IMG/VR virus record: IMGVR_UViG_3300006352_000017
Coordinates: 1-21,690 of that record
Source: a virus
Length of the DNA: 21,690 nt
Direction: 5' to 3' (one strand)
Part shown: positions 6,659 through 14,787 of the stretch, piece by piece
Layout: every line of letters begins with the position of its first letter
Position numbering within the stretch: the first letter of the stretch is position 1
The notes under the pieces: model-generated
What the model saw: only the letters and a program-made list of their open reading frames with translations
Databases searched by the model: none
Told to the model about the DNA's origin: nothing
Translations under genes and position numbers: made by a program

Positions 6659-8487
6659 CCTAGATCCGTACCATCACCGCTGTCAAAGTGCGCGATGATC
6701 TGGCCCATTTGATAATCTCCGTACAGCTCATTACTTTCAAACTTAACTCTAAGCTCTCTTCTCTGCTCTTTTAGCATAACTATCTGCTGATAAGGTTCAG
6801 AGGCCGACTCAGGAAACTCAAATGTTGTACTGACCACTTCTGGCGCTCTTGCGTTAGCTCTTCCCGTTATATTAACAGTCATCGGACCGCTTTGCACAAA
6901 GTCCGGCTCAATCGTTGTGCAGCGTAAATATCTATTATTTCCAGTAACTAGGGTAGATAAGTCAGCTGTCTCAAAGTTAGACTTAATGGGTCTTACTGAT
7001 GGACCATCATACTCATCAGACTTAAACTCATGACGCCAAACTTTATAGCCGCCGCCATCATTTTTAACGCCTGTGAGAACTGGGGCAGCAAATGAGTTGT
7101 TAAAGTGTCCAGCAGACCTTCCATCGTTAGGGAGCTCAGTATCATACCAAGTCTGCTCTCGCACGTTATACACGACAGCGTGGGTGCATTCTGTCGCTGT
7201 TCCGCGAGGATAACACCACCAAATCTCGCCGTATTTTGGCACTTGAAAACAGAATGTTTTGCTTTGCTCGTTGACGTTAATGCCGTCAAAAAAGTAATTA
7301 AGATTCATGCTGTTTGGTACTTCGCGCACTACACCGTTAAACATGTAGAATCTATCTACGCCAGCCCAGTAAAATACTCCATCGTAATCTACCACGCAGA
7401 ACTGAGACATAATTGAAGTGCCAGTCGCAATAATGTCAAACTGGAATACTGTTGATCCGCCTGTAAAAGTAGCCCTTAATACCGCGTCAAACGCCCAAAA
7501 TATTCCTGCAGGGGCCGTTCCAGATCCCGCTCTCATTGGTAGACCCTTGATGATCTTTTGCCCCCAGACGCGAGCTAGGCCGCTACCTGAACCAGTTAAA
7601 TCCGTTGGCTCTCCAGGAACTGACCAGCCAATAATGCCATCAGTACCATAATAAAATAAGTAAGGATGAAGACTAACAATTCCGCCAGTCACATTAGCGT
7701 TTGGAGGAAGTGGTATGCTTTTCAAATCGCCAGTTCCTAAGACTTCTCCAAAGAATATTTGACCATCCTGATCATTGCACACACAAGTACCATTTGGTGC
7801 CACTGAGGCTATTAAATAGTTTTGATTAGTAGATGAGGCATATTGGACATCAAACATCCAATAGTTGAAAGGATTTGCTAGCAGAGGATCAGATCCGTAG
7901 TCGAATTTCACTAAAGTAGACGTAAGCGTGGTTAATGTGTTGGTAATGATAAATCCATTAACCTGATCACCTGTGGTAACTGAAGTAATGGTGATTACCG
8001 CGCCTACTGCCGCAGCAGTGTAATTTGGCGTTGAGTTAAATGCAGTGATATTGGAGGCAACATCTGTTGCTGTTTGATTTAATGTACTGTTAAAGGCCAC
8101 AGCTCCAGACATAATGTCAACGCCATTGACAGCAATCATACTTACTGATCCGCTAGCGCCAGCCAAAGTTACAGTTCCATATGCGCCTACAGCAACAGGT
8201 GTTCTGTCGGTAATAACTGAACTGTTACTTGTAGCGTCTAGCGTAAATCGCTCTAATTTATTTGCGCTGCCCGAATGACAGTAGACGTATAGCATCTGCG
8301 TAAACGTAGAAAATCCACGGCTTATTTCTTGTAATAATTTCTGAGTAGTTTTGTATCCACCCATTTTGCGAGGAAGCCCTCTTTGCCAGCGCACCCACTG
8401 ACCATCCGTATACGCATCGCCTTCAAACTTGGTTCCATCTCTTTTGATTCCTGGAGATGATTTTAATACAGCTGTTTGAATAGGCAT
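6655..8487 (-). CDS. P22 gp10-like tail nozzle / packaged-DNA stabilisation protein
   Basis: Start set at ATG 8487 (MPIQTAVLKSSPG), one nt after the previous stop, with GGAGG about 11 nt upstream; a TTG at 8517 in the same frame would only overlap the upstream gene. The 610-aa product has a beta-propeller-like pattern with repeated F-x-V-x-Y-D-G segments (FCVVDYDGVFYWAGVDRFYM, HAVVYNVREQTWY) and a C-terminal strand region, RELRVKFESNELYGDYQMGQ, typical of gp10-family proteins that cap the tail hub of P22-type podoviruses. Residues about 103-190 are an extra Ser/Thr/Ala-rich beta domain (VNGVDIMSGAVAFN, then GDQVNGFIITNT) not expected in the propeller core. It follows adaptor and fibre genes and precedes the ejection genes, consistent with tail-tip assembly. 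Annotation rests on pattern and order, not on alignment. Confidence 0.65.
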   Translation of the reverse strand: MPIQTAVLKSSPGIKRDGTKFEGDAYTDGQWVRWQRGLPRKMGGYKTTQKLLQEISRGFSTFTQMLYVYCHSGSANKLERFTLDATSNSSVITDRTPVAVGAYGTVTLAGASGSVSMIAVNGVDIMSGAVAFNSTLNQTATDVASNITAFNSTPNYTAAAVGAVITITSVTTGDQVNGFIITNTLTTLTSTLVKFDYGSDPLLANPFNYWMFDVQYASSTNQNYLIASVAPNGTCVCNDQDGQIFFGEVLGTGDLKSIPLPPNANVTGGIVSLHPYLFYYGTDGIIGWSVPGEPTDLTGSGSGLARVWGQKIIKGLPMRAGSGTAPAGIFWAFDAVLRATFTGGSTVFQFDIIATGTSIMSQFCVVDYDGVFYWAGVDRFYMFNGVVREVPNSMNLNYFFDGINVNEQSKTFCFQVPKYGEIWWCYPRGTATECTHAVVYNVREQTWYDTELPNDGRSAGHFNNSFAAPVLTGVKNDGGGYKVWRHEFKSDEYDGPSVRPIKSNFETADLSTLVTGNNRYLRCTTIEPDFVQSGPMTVNITGRANARAPEVVSTTFEFPESASEPYQQIVMLKEQRRELRVKFESNELYGDYQMGQIIAHFDSGDGTDLG

Positions 8488-8488
8488 A

Positions 8489-9673
8489 TTAGTAAGTGCC
8501 TCCGTCTGCTGGTCCAATCGCGGTCCATGCAGTCCGTTGATTTACAGACTCAAATATAGCGATACCTGTAGATTTACCGCCCAAATTTATTAATGCAGCT
8601 CCTGCGGAGGTGGCTCCAGTACCGCCATTTGCGATAGAAATAGGTACGCCAATAGTTGCAGTGTCAGCATCTAAGATCACACTACCATCGCAATAAAATA
8701 TACCGCGCTCATTGGTGCTTAAAACTACACCCGTGGTTCCGCTAACTTTTACTGTGAATGTATGTGACCCAGTGGTGCGATTATCAATCCAATACTGCTG
8801 TACGGTTGCGGGTATAATAATGTTTCTAGCGCCTGTTAGCGCTCCAGTGAATCGATAAGCAACTCGATTTAGCTGGGCTCCAGACAACACAAAGTTGCCC
8901 GATCCGGGCACATCAATTACTGTGTAATCAAATGCGAAAGTCGCTGATTTACCAAATCCTATAGTGTAAAAATTAGTACCATCAGAAGCGACTATTGCTG
9001 ACTCTCCAGGCTGAAAAGGAAGCGGAGACGTACCATCAATCTGAACACTGCCTGTTGGCGTTACCGCAACTTGGCCTGATCCTGAATTACGCAGATAGAG
9101 AAACCAATTATCGCCAACAATAGTAGGGTCTGGTAGTGTCAAAACACCTCCAGCTCCAGTCCAGTTGTACATCCTTGCTCGATCATTATCGCCAGCAGTA
9201 TAGTTCGAGTTAAATGCTGTAATAGGTACTGACTGAGATAAAACAGTGCCAACAGCAACAATGCCTGTGCCAGCCAATGCCGAGGCGTTCGCGCTCGATG
9301 TGGTGGCTCCATACTGCAGGATTTGCCAAGTGCCGTTTACGCTAGTATTACTAGTTAAGTAAACTTGCCAAATTTGTCCCGCAGCGATTGTACCGACTTG
9401 AACACCGCCAGCGTTTAAAACCGTAAATGTATGGCTACCTTTATTGTTAAATAATATCGTATTACCCGTACCACTTTTAGTGGCATCAGGTAGGGTAATG
9501 TTAAAGTTTATCGCAGATGGGGTAACATCCATGATTCTAGTGGCTAAATTGACGTTTGTAGACGTTTCTTCTGGCCAGCTCAGCACAATGCTGGCAGTTA
9601 AAGCAACAGAGCTATAGCTTATTTCACTTGGGTATATATTTGCACCGCCAAAAACATCGGTATAACTTGGCAT
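8489..9673 (-). CDS. 394-aa beta-repeat tail/fibre protein
   Basis: ATG at 9673 overlaps the previous stop (TAATG) with AGGAG about 9 nt upstream. Three related beta modules occur at residues 48-120, 170-242 and 262-335. Each has a (T/I)-(L/I)-P-(D/A) strand, a turn with N-x-x-(T/S)-G-S or similar, a T-V/V-T strand and a final N-G-T-W or D-G-T-N-F turn. The C-terminus has PISIANGGTGATSAGAALIN, the glycine-rich collar common in phage tail fibres, and ends AWTAIGPADGGTY. It sits between an adaptor-like gene and the nozzle gene, so it is probably attached to the tail hub as a short fibre or spike. Receptor specificity cannot be read from sequence. Confidence 0.75.
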   Translation of the reverse strand: MPSYTDVFGGANIYPSEISYSSVALTASIVLSWPEETSTNVNLATRIMDVTPSAINFNITLPDATKSGTGNTILFNNKGSHTFTVLNAGGVQVGTIAAGQIWQVYLTSNTSVNGTWQILQYGATTSSANASALAGTGIVAVGTVLSQSVPITAFNSNYTAGDNDRARMYNWTGAGGVLTLPDPTIVGDNWFLYLRNSGSGQVAVTPTGSVQIDGTSPLPFQPGESAIVASDGTNFYTIGFGKSATFAFDYTVIDVPGSGNFVLSGAQLNRVAYRFTGALTGARNIIIPATVQQYWIDNRTTGSHTFTVKVSGTTGVVLSTNERGIFYCDGSVILDADTATIGVPISIANGGTGATSAGAALINLGGKSTGIAIFESVNQRTAWTAIGPADGGTY

Positions 9674-10305
9674 TACGCTTCACTCCTATTTGCTGATCTG
9701 TCCATAATCTTACTTAGATCCTCGCCGTTCAATGCCTGCGCTGCACGATCATACATTCCAGTCCACATAGCAACTCGTTCGTCATTTTTTAAAAATGGAG
9801 CTGCTTCCAGAAGTGCGGCATATAATAGAACATCAGGCGCATATTCTGTCAGCCAATTACTTTGGAAATCATCTCCCAAAAGAGCTGGCTGCTCGTAATA
9901 AAGTATTTCCATTGTGCTTGCAGCATTAGGAGTCGGAACTATTAGCCAATGCTGATAGTCGTAATCTGCATAAAATTCAGGCGTGGCAGTCTCAGATTCG
10001 TTTGTCCAATAGTTGCGGCAGTATTCGTAAGATCGCGCAAATATAGACTTTCCAGAAACATTCATCGATATAGTGTCGCGCCATCTGTCAGGCTTTAAAT
10101 ACGTTGATACTCCAATCGCCAGCGGTAGATTAACTGCCCGGATGAATCCTTCTATTTTAAGCTCACGCGCAATACGCCTCTCTCCCAAGGTAATTAAACG
10201 TGGGAGTTGATCAAACACTATTTGATCGCTATCCTGAGTAAACCCTCGCTCTAAATATCTGCGAAGGTCCACCAACAGGCTGTCGTAGGTCATCGTGTAG
10301 CTCAT
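9673..10305 (-). CDS. Head-tail adaptor-like protein (SU10-type adaptor family)
   Basis: 210 aa; ATG at 10305 follows the holin stop by one nt. The N-terminus MTYDSLLVDLRRYLERGF and the helix LPRLITLGERRIARELKIEGF match the all-helical opening of phage adaptor proteins, and a middle beta part includes YKPDRWRDT-like sequence (actually YLKPDRWRDT) and WLIVPTPNAAS. The C-terminal helices (APDVLLYAALLEAAPFLKND) complete the fold. Such proteins form the dodecameric ring that joins portal to tail. The window also contains a gp4-like protein (16665-17675) with a comparable opening and P-x-P-N-A-A-S motif, so the two may form stacked rings or be paralogues. Assignment is by remembered family pattern. 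Confidence 0.6.
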   Translation of the reverse strand: MSYTMTYDSLLVDLRRYLERGFTQDSDQIVFDQLPRLITLGERRIARELKIEGFIRAVNLPLAIGVSTYLKPDRWRDTISMNVSGKSIFARSYEYCRNYWTNESETATPEFYADYDYQHWLIVPTPNAASTMEILYYEQPALLGDDFQSNWLTEYAPDVLLYAALLEAAPFLKNDERVAMWTGMYDRAAQALNGEDLSKIMDRSANRSEA

Positions 10306-10306
10306 A

Positions 10307-10714
10307 TTATTTCTCTCTACTCACAGCTTTTACTTTTTCTACAGTACGCATGGCACCTAATCCTAACATGCCCATCAGCACTGGCATCATCTCAGACAGT
10401 GCTATCATGGGTATAGTTACGCCTGTTTTTGATAATTCTAGCGCCATGTTAGCGAATGGAATGACTAAGAAGTTGCCTGCCATGCCCATCGCGCATATCC
10501 AACCAATCGCTGGACGCCAGCCAGCCACAAACATGCTGCTGTGCGCGGCTTCAACTTTATTGACTTCAATCTGAGCCATAACCTGCGCTTGAGCATGTTT
10601 TTCAGCCATTGTTGCAATTTCATGCGACAACCGTTCACGCAAGTCTTTATCAGGAATAACCTTGTCAAGAATGCTTGATACCGGACCAATTAACGCGCTT
10701 AACGCAGACAGCAT
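10307..10714 (-). CDS. Holin, GTA_holin_3TM-like
   Basis: 135 aa; ATG at 10714 has AAGGA about 10 nt upstream. The order amphipathic N-terminus (1-20), charged helix (21-58, with DKDLRERLSHEIATMAEKHA), a GWRP motif at 65-68 and two strong hydrophobic segments (about 69-91 and 101-123), then a basic tail, matches the family known as 'holin of 3TMs, for gene-transfer release'. Holins oligomerise in the inner membrane and open it to let endolysin reach the wall. No endolysin gene is visible in the window, so it must lie elsewhere or be encoded by a large virion protein. The gene separates the fibre genes from the tail hub genes. Confidence 0.85.
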   Translation of the reverse strand: MLSALSALIGPVSSILDKVIPDKDLRERLSHEIATMAEKHAQAQVMAQIEVNKVEAAHSSMFVAGWRPAIGWICAMGMAGNFLVIPFANMALELSKTGVTIPMIALSEMMPVLMGMLGLGAMRTVEKVKAVSREK

Positions 10715-10728
10715 ATTAGAAATCCTTA

Positions 10729-11181
10729 TTAAGCAGGCTTATCAGGCCATGTGACTTCGCTCGGAAACCCTGATTGTGTAGGTACGTCCCTAAGTGCTTG
10801 GCGGTAGGTTGCCATTTCAGTAGTCATTGTCACATCAGAGTTTGCAGTCCAGTCGGTAGCTGCGAGTAATCCATCACGCTTCTCACGCATATTAGCTGCA
10901 ATCACTGCCGTAGCTTCTGCCACTTCATCTGATGTTAGATCAACAGCTTGGTGGTCTAATACCCAATCACTGCCTGATAGTGTGGGTGTCCAAGTCTTAG
11001 CCAAACGCTGACCCTCGCCAACTGTTGGGTTTGCTTCGGTCACGGGATAGACATTGAATGCTGCCATATCTTCTGCACTAGGCTGCTTTGGAAAGCTAGT
11101 GTTTGGGTTGTCTTTTCGTAGCATACCCAGTGAATAGGGGTATTGCTCTACTGTGCTGCCTGTTGCTTTTAATAATAGCAT
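10729..11181 (-). CDS. Tail-fibre assembly chaperone-like protein (Phage_tail_APC type)
   Basis: 150 aa; AGGAG lies about 8 nt before ATG 11181. The C-terminal third has the diagnostic pattern R-D-G-L-L-A-A-T-D-W-T then YRQALRDVPTQSGFP and VTWPDKP, found in tail assembly chaperones encoded next to fibre genes. The N-terminus (MLLLKATGSTVEQYPYSLGM) and the P-V-T-E-A-N-P segment also fit this group. It directly follows the LamG-repeat protein, its most likely client. It probably helps fold or trimerise that protein, or forms part of its tip; which of these cannot be read from sequence. Confidence 0.8.
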   Translation of the reverse strand: MLLLKATGSTVEQYPYSLGMLRKDNPNTSFPKQPSAEDMAAFNVYPVTEANPTVGEGQRLAKTWTPTLSGSDWVLDHQAVDLTSDEVAEATAVIAANMREKRDGLLAATDWTANSDVTMTTEMATYRQALRDVPTQSGFPSEVTWPDKPA

Positions 11182-11199
11182 TGTGTGTTCTCCTGTCTG

Positions 11200-13296
11200 C
11201 TATGTTGGGGTTACATCTTCGGCTGCGATTAATGTGCCGTTTAGAGTAAAGTTACCACCTGTCCCCCCGTTAATACCGAAGGCTGTGGTGTCTTCAAATT
11301 TCATGTAGATGAGTGGTTCTGGTAGGTCTCCTGATTCAATAGCAGGAGTTAAATTTACAGGGTAGCCAAGTTGATCTACAAACGCATTACGGTTAGTTTC
11401 TTGCGAGAAGTCTATGTAATCTTGGGTTAAATAGAAGTTACTGAGCGTTGCATCTCGATTAGCTATCCTACCCAAAACATCAATGTCGTCACTGTCACCT
11501 AAATCATATTGCCCGTTTGCAGAATACCCGTAGAAGCCACTGCCAGATGAACTCCGATCAACATTATCGACAAATACAAATCTCTTATTTGCATCAGAGG
11601 TGTCAAAGGTGATAAATACGTTATACCAAGTATCATACGCAAGAGTAAAACCTCCATTATACGCAACAATCTCTGCTCCGGTAGTTGACGCAGCATTGAA
11701 ACTTATCCCTCCTCCTGCTTTTATCACAATATCTAACCTAGCAGAAGATCCATTTCGTGCTTCTATTATGTATCCTAAACTAGAGGCTCCGATCTTAGCA
11801 GTAAAAACAGCCGACATTTGCTTACTATTTGGCGCAACAATTGATGTTCTTTTTAAATAACCTGAAGAGCTAAGTCTCTCTACACTCCTAGACCAATATT
11901 CACTACCACCCCTAGCACCTGTGTACGGCCCTGAGTTAACAGTAAAGTCTCCTCCACTACCTAAGTTGTTACCTGCATCAGAGCCGATAATAGGTAGAGC
12001 TATAAGAGGTGTAACACCTGTGTCTTCAATGACCTTGCGTACTGAGTTAGGGAGGTTAGCTGTTGAATCCCAGAATGGGTTATCTGTGGCTAGGTCTGTG
12101 TAGGCTGTGTTGAAATACACCTCACCGAGTGGCCCTTCGTAGAAAGTAGGCGCATATGTCGCTGGGGCCGAAGCACCAACTCTATATCTATCATCGGTAA
12201 AATTAACATTTGTATTGACAAAAGTAGACCATGTAACGGATTGAGCCACACCATCTAAGTACAGATCACTGCCACTTTGACTAGCAGCATCAAAGTTAAT
12301 TTGTATTGTATGAGATTGCCCACTTTTAAGAATATTATTAAGATCAAATTGAGCTACACTTGTGTCAGAAGCGTCACTACACTTAAACGAAATACCAGTT
12401 GCACTATACCTAATGTAAAACCAATCTGTTCCTGAGTCTCCTATGCTCATAATTGTTGCATAATTCATAGATGACGCATCACAACCTATAACTGCACTAA
12501 AGGTAAATACTTTCCCGTCAGCTATGCTAGTTAAGCTAGTCCTGCTCAAATAATCATTACTACCATCAAACACACTAGCACTACAATTATCTTGGTTAGG
12601 CCCACGCTGTGCGGTAGCCAGTACACCAACCGCAGAAAAATTACCGCCTGTGCCAGAGTTGTATCCTGCTGTGGCTGCGTCAGTCATGGGTAAATACATG
12701 ATGGGGTTTGAGGGTATTGTGCTAGAAGGTTTGCCCTCTGCGTCTATGAATAAACGTCTGTTAGCTGTGACACTTAGATCACGATAGGTGTAGTCTAGGA
12801 AGAAGTTTGATAGGCGGCCGCCATTGTAAGCACCTCCATCTTTTATAATGTAATAAACTGATTGAGAAAAATCAGCGAGACTATTGTTATATACAGACCA
12901 TGTAACAGTCTGGGCTATATCATTTACATACACATATCGATTTGATGTATTTGCTAAATCTATAGAGCAAAGAACATTTGAAAAAGTGTTAATTGGTATT
13001 CCCGGTATACTAAAACTAAACGCTGTGGAACTTGATGGAGTCGGCTGATAAGCAAAGAATCTAAAGTTTGCTCCGTCATGTCTAAAGTAAAATCTTGATG
13101 CGCCCCCAAGAAAAACCAGCATGGTAGTTTTTGTAGGATAAATCCAAACACTAAACGTAAACGTCTTACTATTAGCATTACCCGTCATGTTGCTGCTACG
13201 AGTAAGGTAATCGCTAGTCCCGTCAAAGCTCACTGCTTTTGGCAACACCTCACCCGATACAGGGTTAGTACCTAGTAATTTACTTTCAGTAGTCAT
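11200..13296 (-). CDS. Triple LamG/concanavalin-like receptor-binding candidate (698 aa)
   Basis: ATG at 13296 overlaps the preceding stop (TAATG). Three homologous modules follow each other at about 21-225, 242-455 and 475-692. They begin with F-D-G-(T/S)-(S/N)-D-Y-L in the first two (SGYLKRTS in the third), have a core like K-x-F-T-F-S-(V/A) and (F/V)-x-(V/L)-(N/D)-(D/G)-V/I, then close with N-R-x-x-F-(I/V)-D-x-x-G-x-P (modules 1 and 3) and (S/G)-G-(T/S)-G-G-(N/D)-F-(S/T). This is the pattern of laminin-G/pentraxin-like lectin folds, which bind glycans. It is the largest fibre-type gene and is followed by a chaperone gene, so it is the best candidate for the receptor-binding protein. No catalytic glycosidase motif is seen. 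Two cysteines occur in the middle module (238, 272) and one at 306. Confidence 0.75.
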   Translation of the reverse strand: MTTESKLLGTNPVSGEVLPKAVSFDGTSDYLTRSSNMTGNANSKTFTFSVWIYPTKTTMLVFLGGASRFYFRHDGANFRFFAYQPTPSSSTAFSFSIPGIPINTFSNVLCSIDLANTSNRYVYVNDIAQTVTWSVYNNSLADFSQSVYYIIKDGGAYNGGRLSNFFLDYTYRDLSVTANRRLFIDAEGKPSSTIPSNPIMYLPMTDAATAGYNSGTGGNFSAVGVLATAQRGPNQDNCSASVFDGSNDYLSRTSLTSIADGKVFTFSAVIGCDASSMNYATIMSIGDSGTDWFYIRYSATGISFKCSDASDTSVAQFDLNNILKSGQSHTIQINFDAASQSGSDLYLDGVAQSVTWSTFVNTNVNFTDDRYRVGASAPATYAPTFYEGPLGEVYFNTAYTDLATDNPFWDSTANLPNSVRKVIEDTGVTPLIALPIIGSDAGNNLGSGGDFTVNSGPYTGARGGSEYWSRSVERLSSSGYLKRTSIVAPNSKQMSAVFTAKIGASSLGYIIEARNGSSARLDIVIKAGGGISFNAASTTGAEIVAYNGGFTLAYDTWYNVFITFDTSDANKRFVFVDNVDRSSSGSGFYGYSANGQYDLGDSDDIDVLGRIANRDATLSNFYLTQDYIDFSQETNRNAFVDQLGYPVNLTPAIESGDLPEPLIYMKFEDTTAFGINGGTGGNFTLNGTLIAAEDVTPT

Positions 13297-14198
13297 TAAG
13301 CCATCCCTATGCCAGAAGCGATTCCGTACCAGATTGTACCGCCATCAATTGTCACAAAAGTTAAAACATCCACCCCGGATGGCGTAAGTGTCGGTGCGGT
13401 CGCCGCTGGCCAATCCACAGAAGAGGGAAAAGTCACAGCAGCACTACCGCCATTGGTCAGGATTAACGTGAACGAACCCGCTAGTCCACTTGCAGGAGGA
13501 TTACTAAATGTAAGAGTCTGTGCGCCTGAGATGGTTTTGGTCTGTACATTACCTAATGCAAGGTCCACAGCATTAGCAGCCATCGCTACTTTAGTTTCTG
13601 CATAATCTTTTAATACAGGACGCTGGACAATATTATCTGCTAAATTCTGCGTTGCTGTAAAAGTATTGGCGCCAAGAGAGGCTACCCCTACCAAAGTATT
13701 GTTGGCATAATTAATAGTCTTATTAGTCAGCGTATCAGCAGATACCAAACTTACTAAAGTTGAGTTGGCGCCGATGGGAAGTAACATCTCATTTGTAATG
13801 CCCAGCGCATGAGGCTGTGCTGTAAGAGATTGACCATGACTGTTAGCGGCACAGTTAAGTTTAATAGTACCCTCGCTAGACCCTCCACCCCTAATCACCA
13901 TCGTGTAATCAGCAGGTAAAAACTCCATTGAACCACTAGCTGTGGTAGTTATACCACCCAAAACAGGAGAAGTTAGGGTCTTGTTCGTCAGCGTCTGTGT
14001 GCCATTAAGCGTAACATCCCCTGTTGATCCGCTAGTGGATGCCATTACAGCAACTGCACCTGCAGAATTTTTATAGAACAGTTTGCCATCATTAGTATTG
14101 ATCGCAAGCTCTCCTGCAGCTAAATTACCAGCTGTAGGAGCAGCTGAGCTAGTCGCAGTTCGATAAAGTTGAATTGGTGTAAATCCTGTTTCAGCCAT
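13296..14198 (-). CDS. Tail-fibre protein with Mtd-like N-terminus (300 aa)
   Basis: ATG at 14198 with GGAGG about 6 nt upstream. Residues 20-48 (AGNLAAGELAINTNDGKLFY) match the short N-terminal motif of phage fibre and tropism-determinant proteins. TLTNKTLTSPVLGG and DTLTNKTINYANN are the classical strand repeats of trimeric tail fibres. Residues about 212-300 form a C-terminal beta module (TLTFSNPPASGLAGSFTLIL, then DGGTIWYGI) resembling modules in the 394-aa and 160-aa proteins. The frame is the same as that of the upstream 72-aa gene, separated by tandem stops. Probably a trimeric fibre on the tail. Confidence 0.8.
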   Translation of the reverse strand: MAETGFTPIQLYRTATSSAAPTAGNLAAGELAINTNDGKLFYKNSAGAVAVMASTSGSTGDVTLNGTQTLTNKTLTSPVLGGITTTASGSMEFLPADYTMVIRGGGSSEGTIKLNCAANSHGQSLTAQPHALGITNEMLLPIGANSTLVSLVSADTLTNKTINYANNTLVGVASLGANTFTATQNLADNIVQRPVLKDYAETKVAMAANAVDLALGNVQTKTISGAQTLTFSNPPASGLAGSFTLILTNGGSAAVTFPSSVDWPAATAPTLTPSGVDVLTFVTIDGGTIWYGIASGIGMA

Positions 14199-14210
14199 TT
14201 TAGCCTCCGC

Positions 14211-14232
14211 TCATTAAAAATATCATTAAAAA
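14211..14232 (-). repeat. 10-bp direct repeat carrying doubled stop codons between two fibre genes
   Basis: The minus strand reads TTTTTAATGA twice, 12 bp apart. Each copy gives TAA TGA in the frame shared by the 72-aa and 300-aa genes, so four stops separate them. It may be a small slippage duplication. Confidence 0.8.
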
Positions 14233-14444
14233 GTACCGCCAGTTATTCCAGTGGTTGCAGTTACAGTAGTAAAAGCACCTGTATTTTTGGTGGTTGCCCC
14301 AATGGGCGTGTTATCTATAGTTCCTCCCACAATAGTTGGAGCTATTGGAGAAGCTAGTTTAGCAGTGGTTACTATACCATTGCCCAGCTGATCAGTCGTT
14401 AGCGGTACATCTGTAGGCGAATTACCGATATATGGATTAGACAT
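14226..14444 (-). CDS. Small fibre-like protein / fibre stub (72 aa)
   Basis: Start taken at ATG 14444 (MSNPYIGNSPTDVPL), one nt after the stop of the 110-aa gene, with GGAG about 10 nt upstream; a longer frame from 14495 would overlap that gene and lacks support. The N-terminus is a typical fibre anchor (N-P-Y-I-G-x-S), followed by LPL-type strand sequence and GATTKNTGAFTTVTATTG, a motif that normally leads into longer fibre shafts. The protein then stops at GGTF. It could be a complete short adaptor or the N-terminal stub of a once longer fibre, since the next gene continues in the same frame. Confidence 0.65.
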   Translation of the reverse strand: MSNPYIGNSPTDVPLTTDQLGNGIVTTAKLASPIAPTIVGGTIDNTPIGATTKNTGAFTTVTATTGITGGTF

Positions 14445-14445
14445 G

Positions 14446-14778
14446 TTATGTGATCTCCAAGATAGATAACACTGCATCAACAGATGATGCCGCACTTGAA
14501 TTAACTTTTATTGAGTCGCCAGTAATTAAAACAACTTTCTGGTTACCTCCTATGGGCACCAGTGCTCCTCCTACCGGGACAGGAGCATCTTTAACTATGT
14601 AATTGTCGTTGGTCCCATCATTAAGCGTCACATCAATGTTTACAGTCGATGCGCTGGTGTTAGACACTGTTAAACCGATCACAGTAGTCTGAGTTGAAGA
14701 CCCGACTGTATAACTACCAACGGCGGTCAGCGCAGTGCCGATACCTCTTGATAGTTTACGTGTAAATGTATTTGCCAT
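14446..14778 (-). CDS. 110-aa beta-sandwich virion protein
   Basis: ATG at 14778 with AGGAG 8 nt upstream. The protein starts MANTFTRKLSRGIGT and then alternates strands with Thr/Ser/Val-rich sequence (TTVIGLTVSNTSASTVNIDV, ALVPIGGNQKVVLITGDSIK). The pattern of two facing sheets and the ending S-S-V-D-A-V-L-S-I-L-E resembles small tail- or fibre-associated phage proteins. Lying between two fibre genes it is probably a structural component of the tail. No family can be named with certainty. Confidence 0.75.
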   Translation of the reverse strand: MANTFTRKLSRGIGTALTAVGSYTVGSSTQTTVIGLTVSNTSASTVNIDVTLNDGTNDNYIVKDAPVPVGGALVPIGGNQKVVLITGDSIKVNSSAASSVDAVLSILEIT

Positions 14779-14787
14779 ATTATTCTC

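Noticed and set aside
8488-8517. Earlier TTG start for the nozzle gene
   Set aside because: It lies within the upstream gene, and the ATG at 8487 has GGAGG upstream and the MPIQ opening.
11200-14198. Diversity-generating retroelement acting on fibre genes
   Set aside because: No reverse transcriptase, template repeat or adenine-biased variable repeat is visible in the window.
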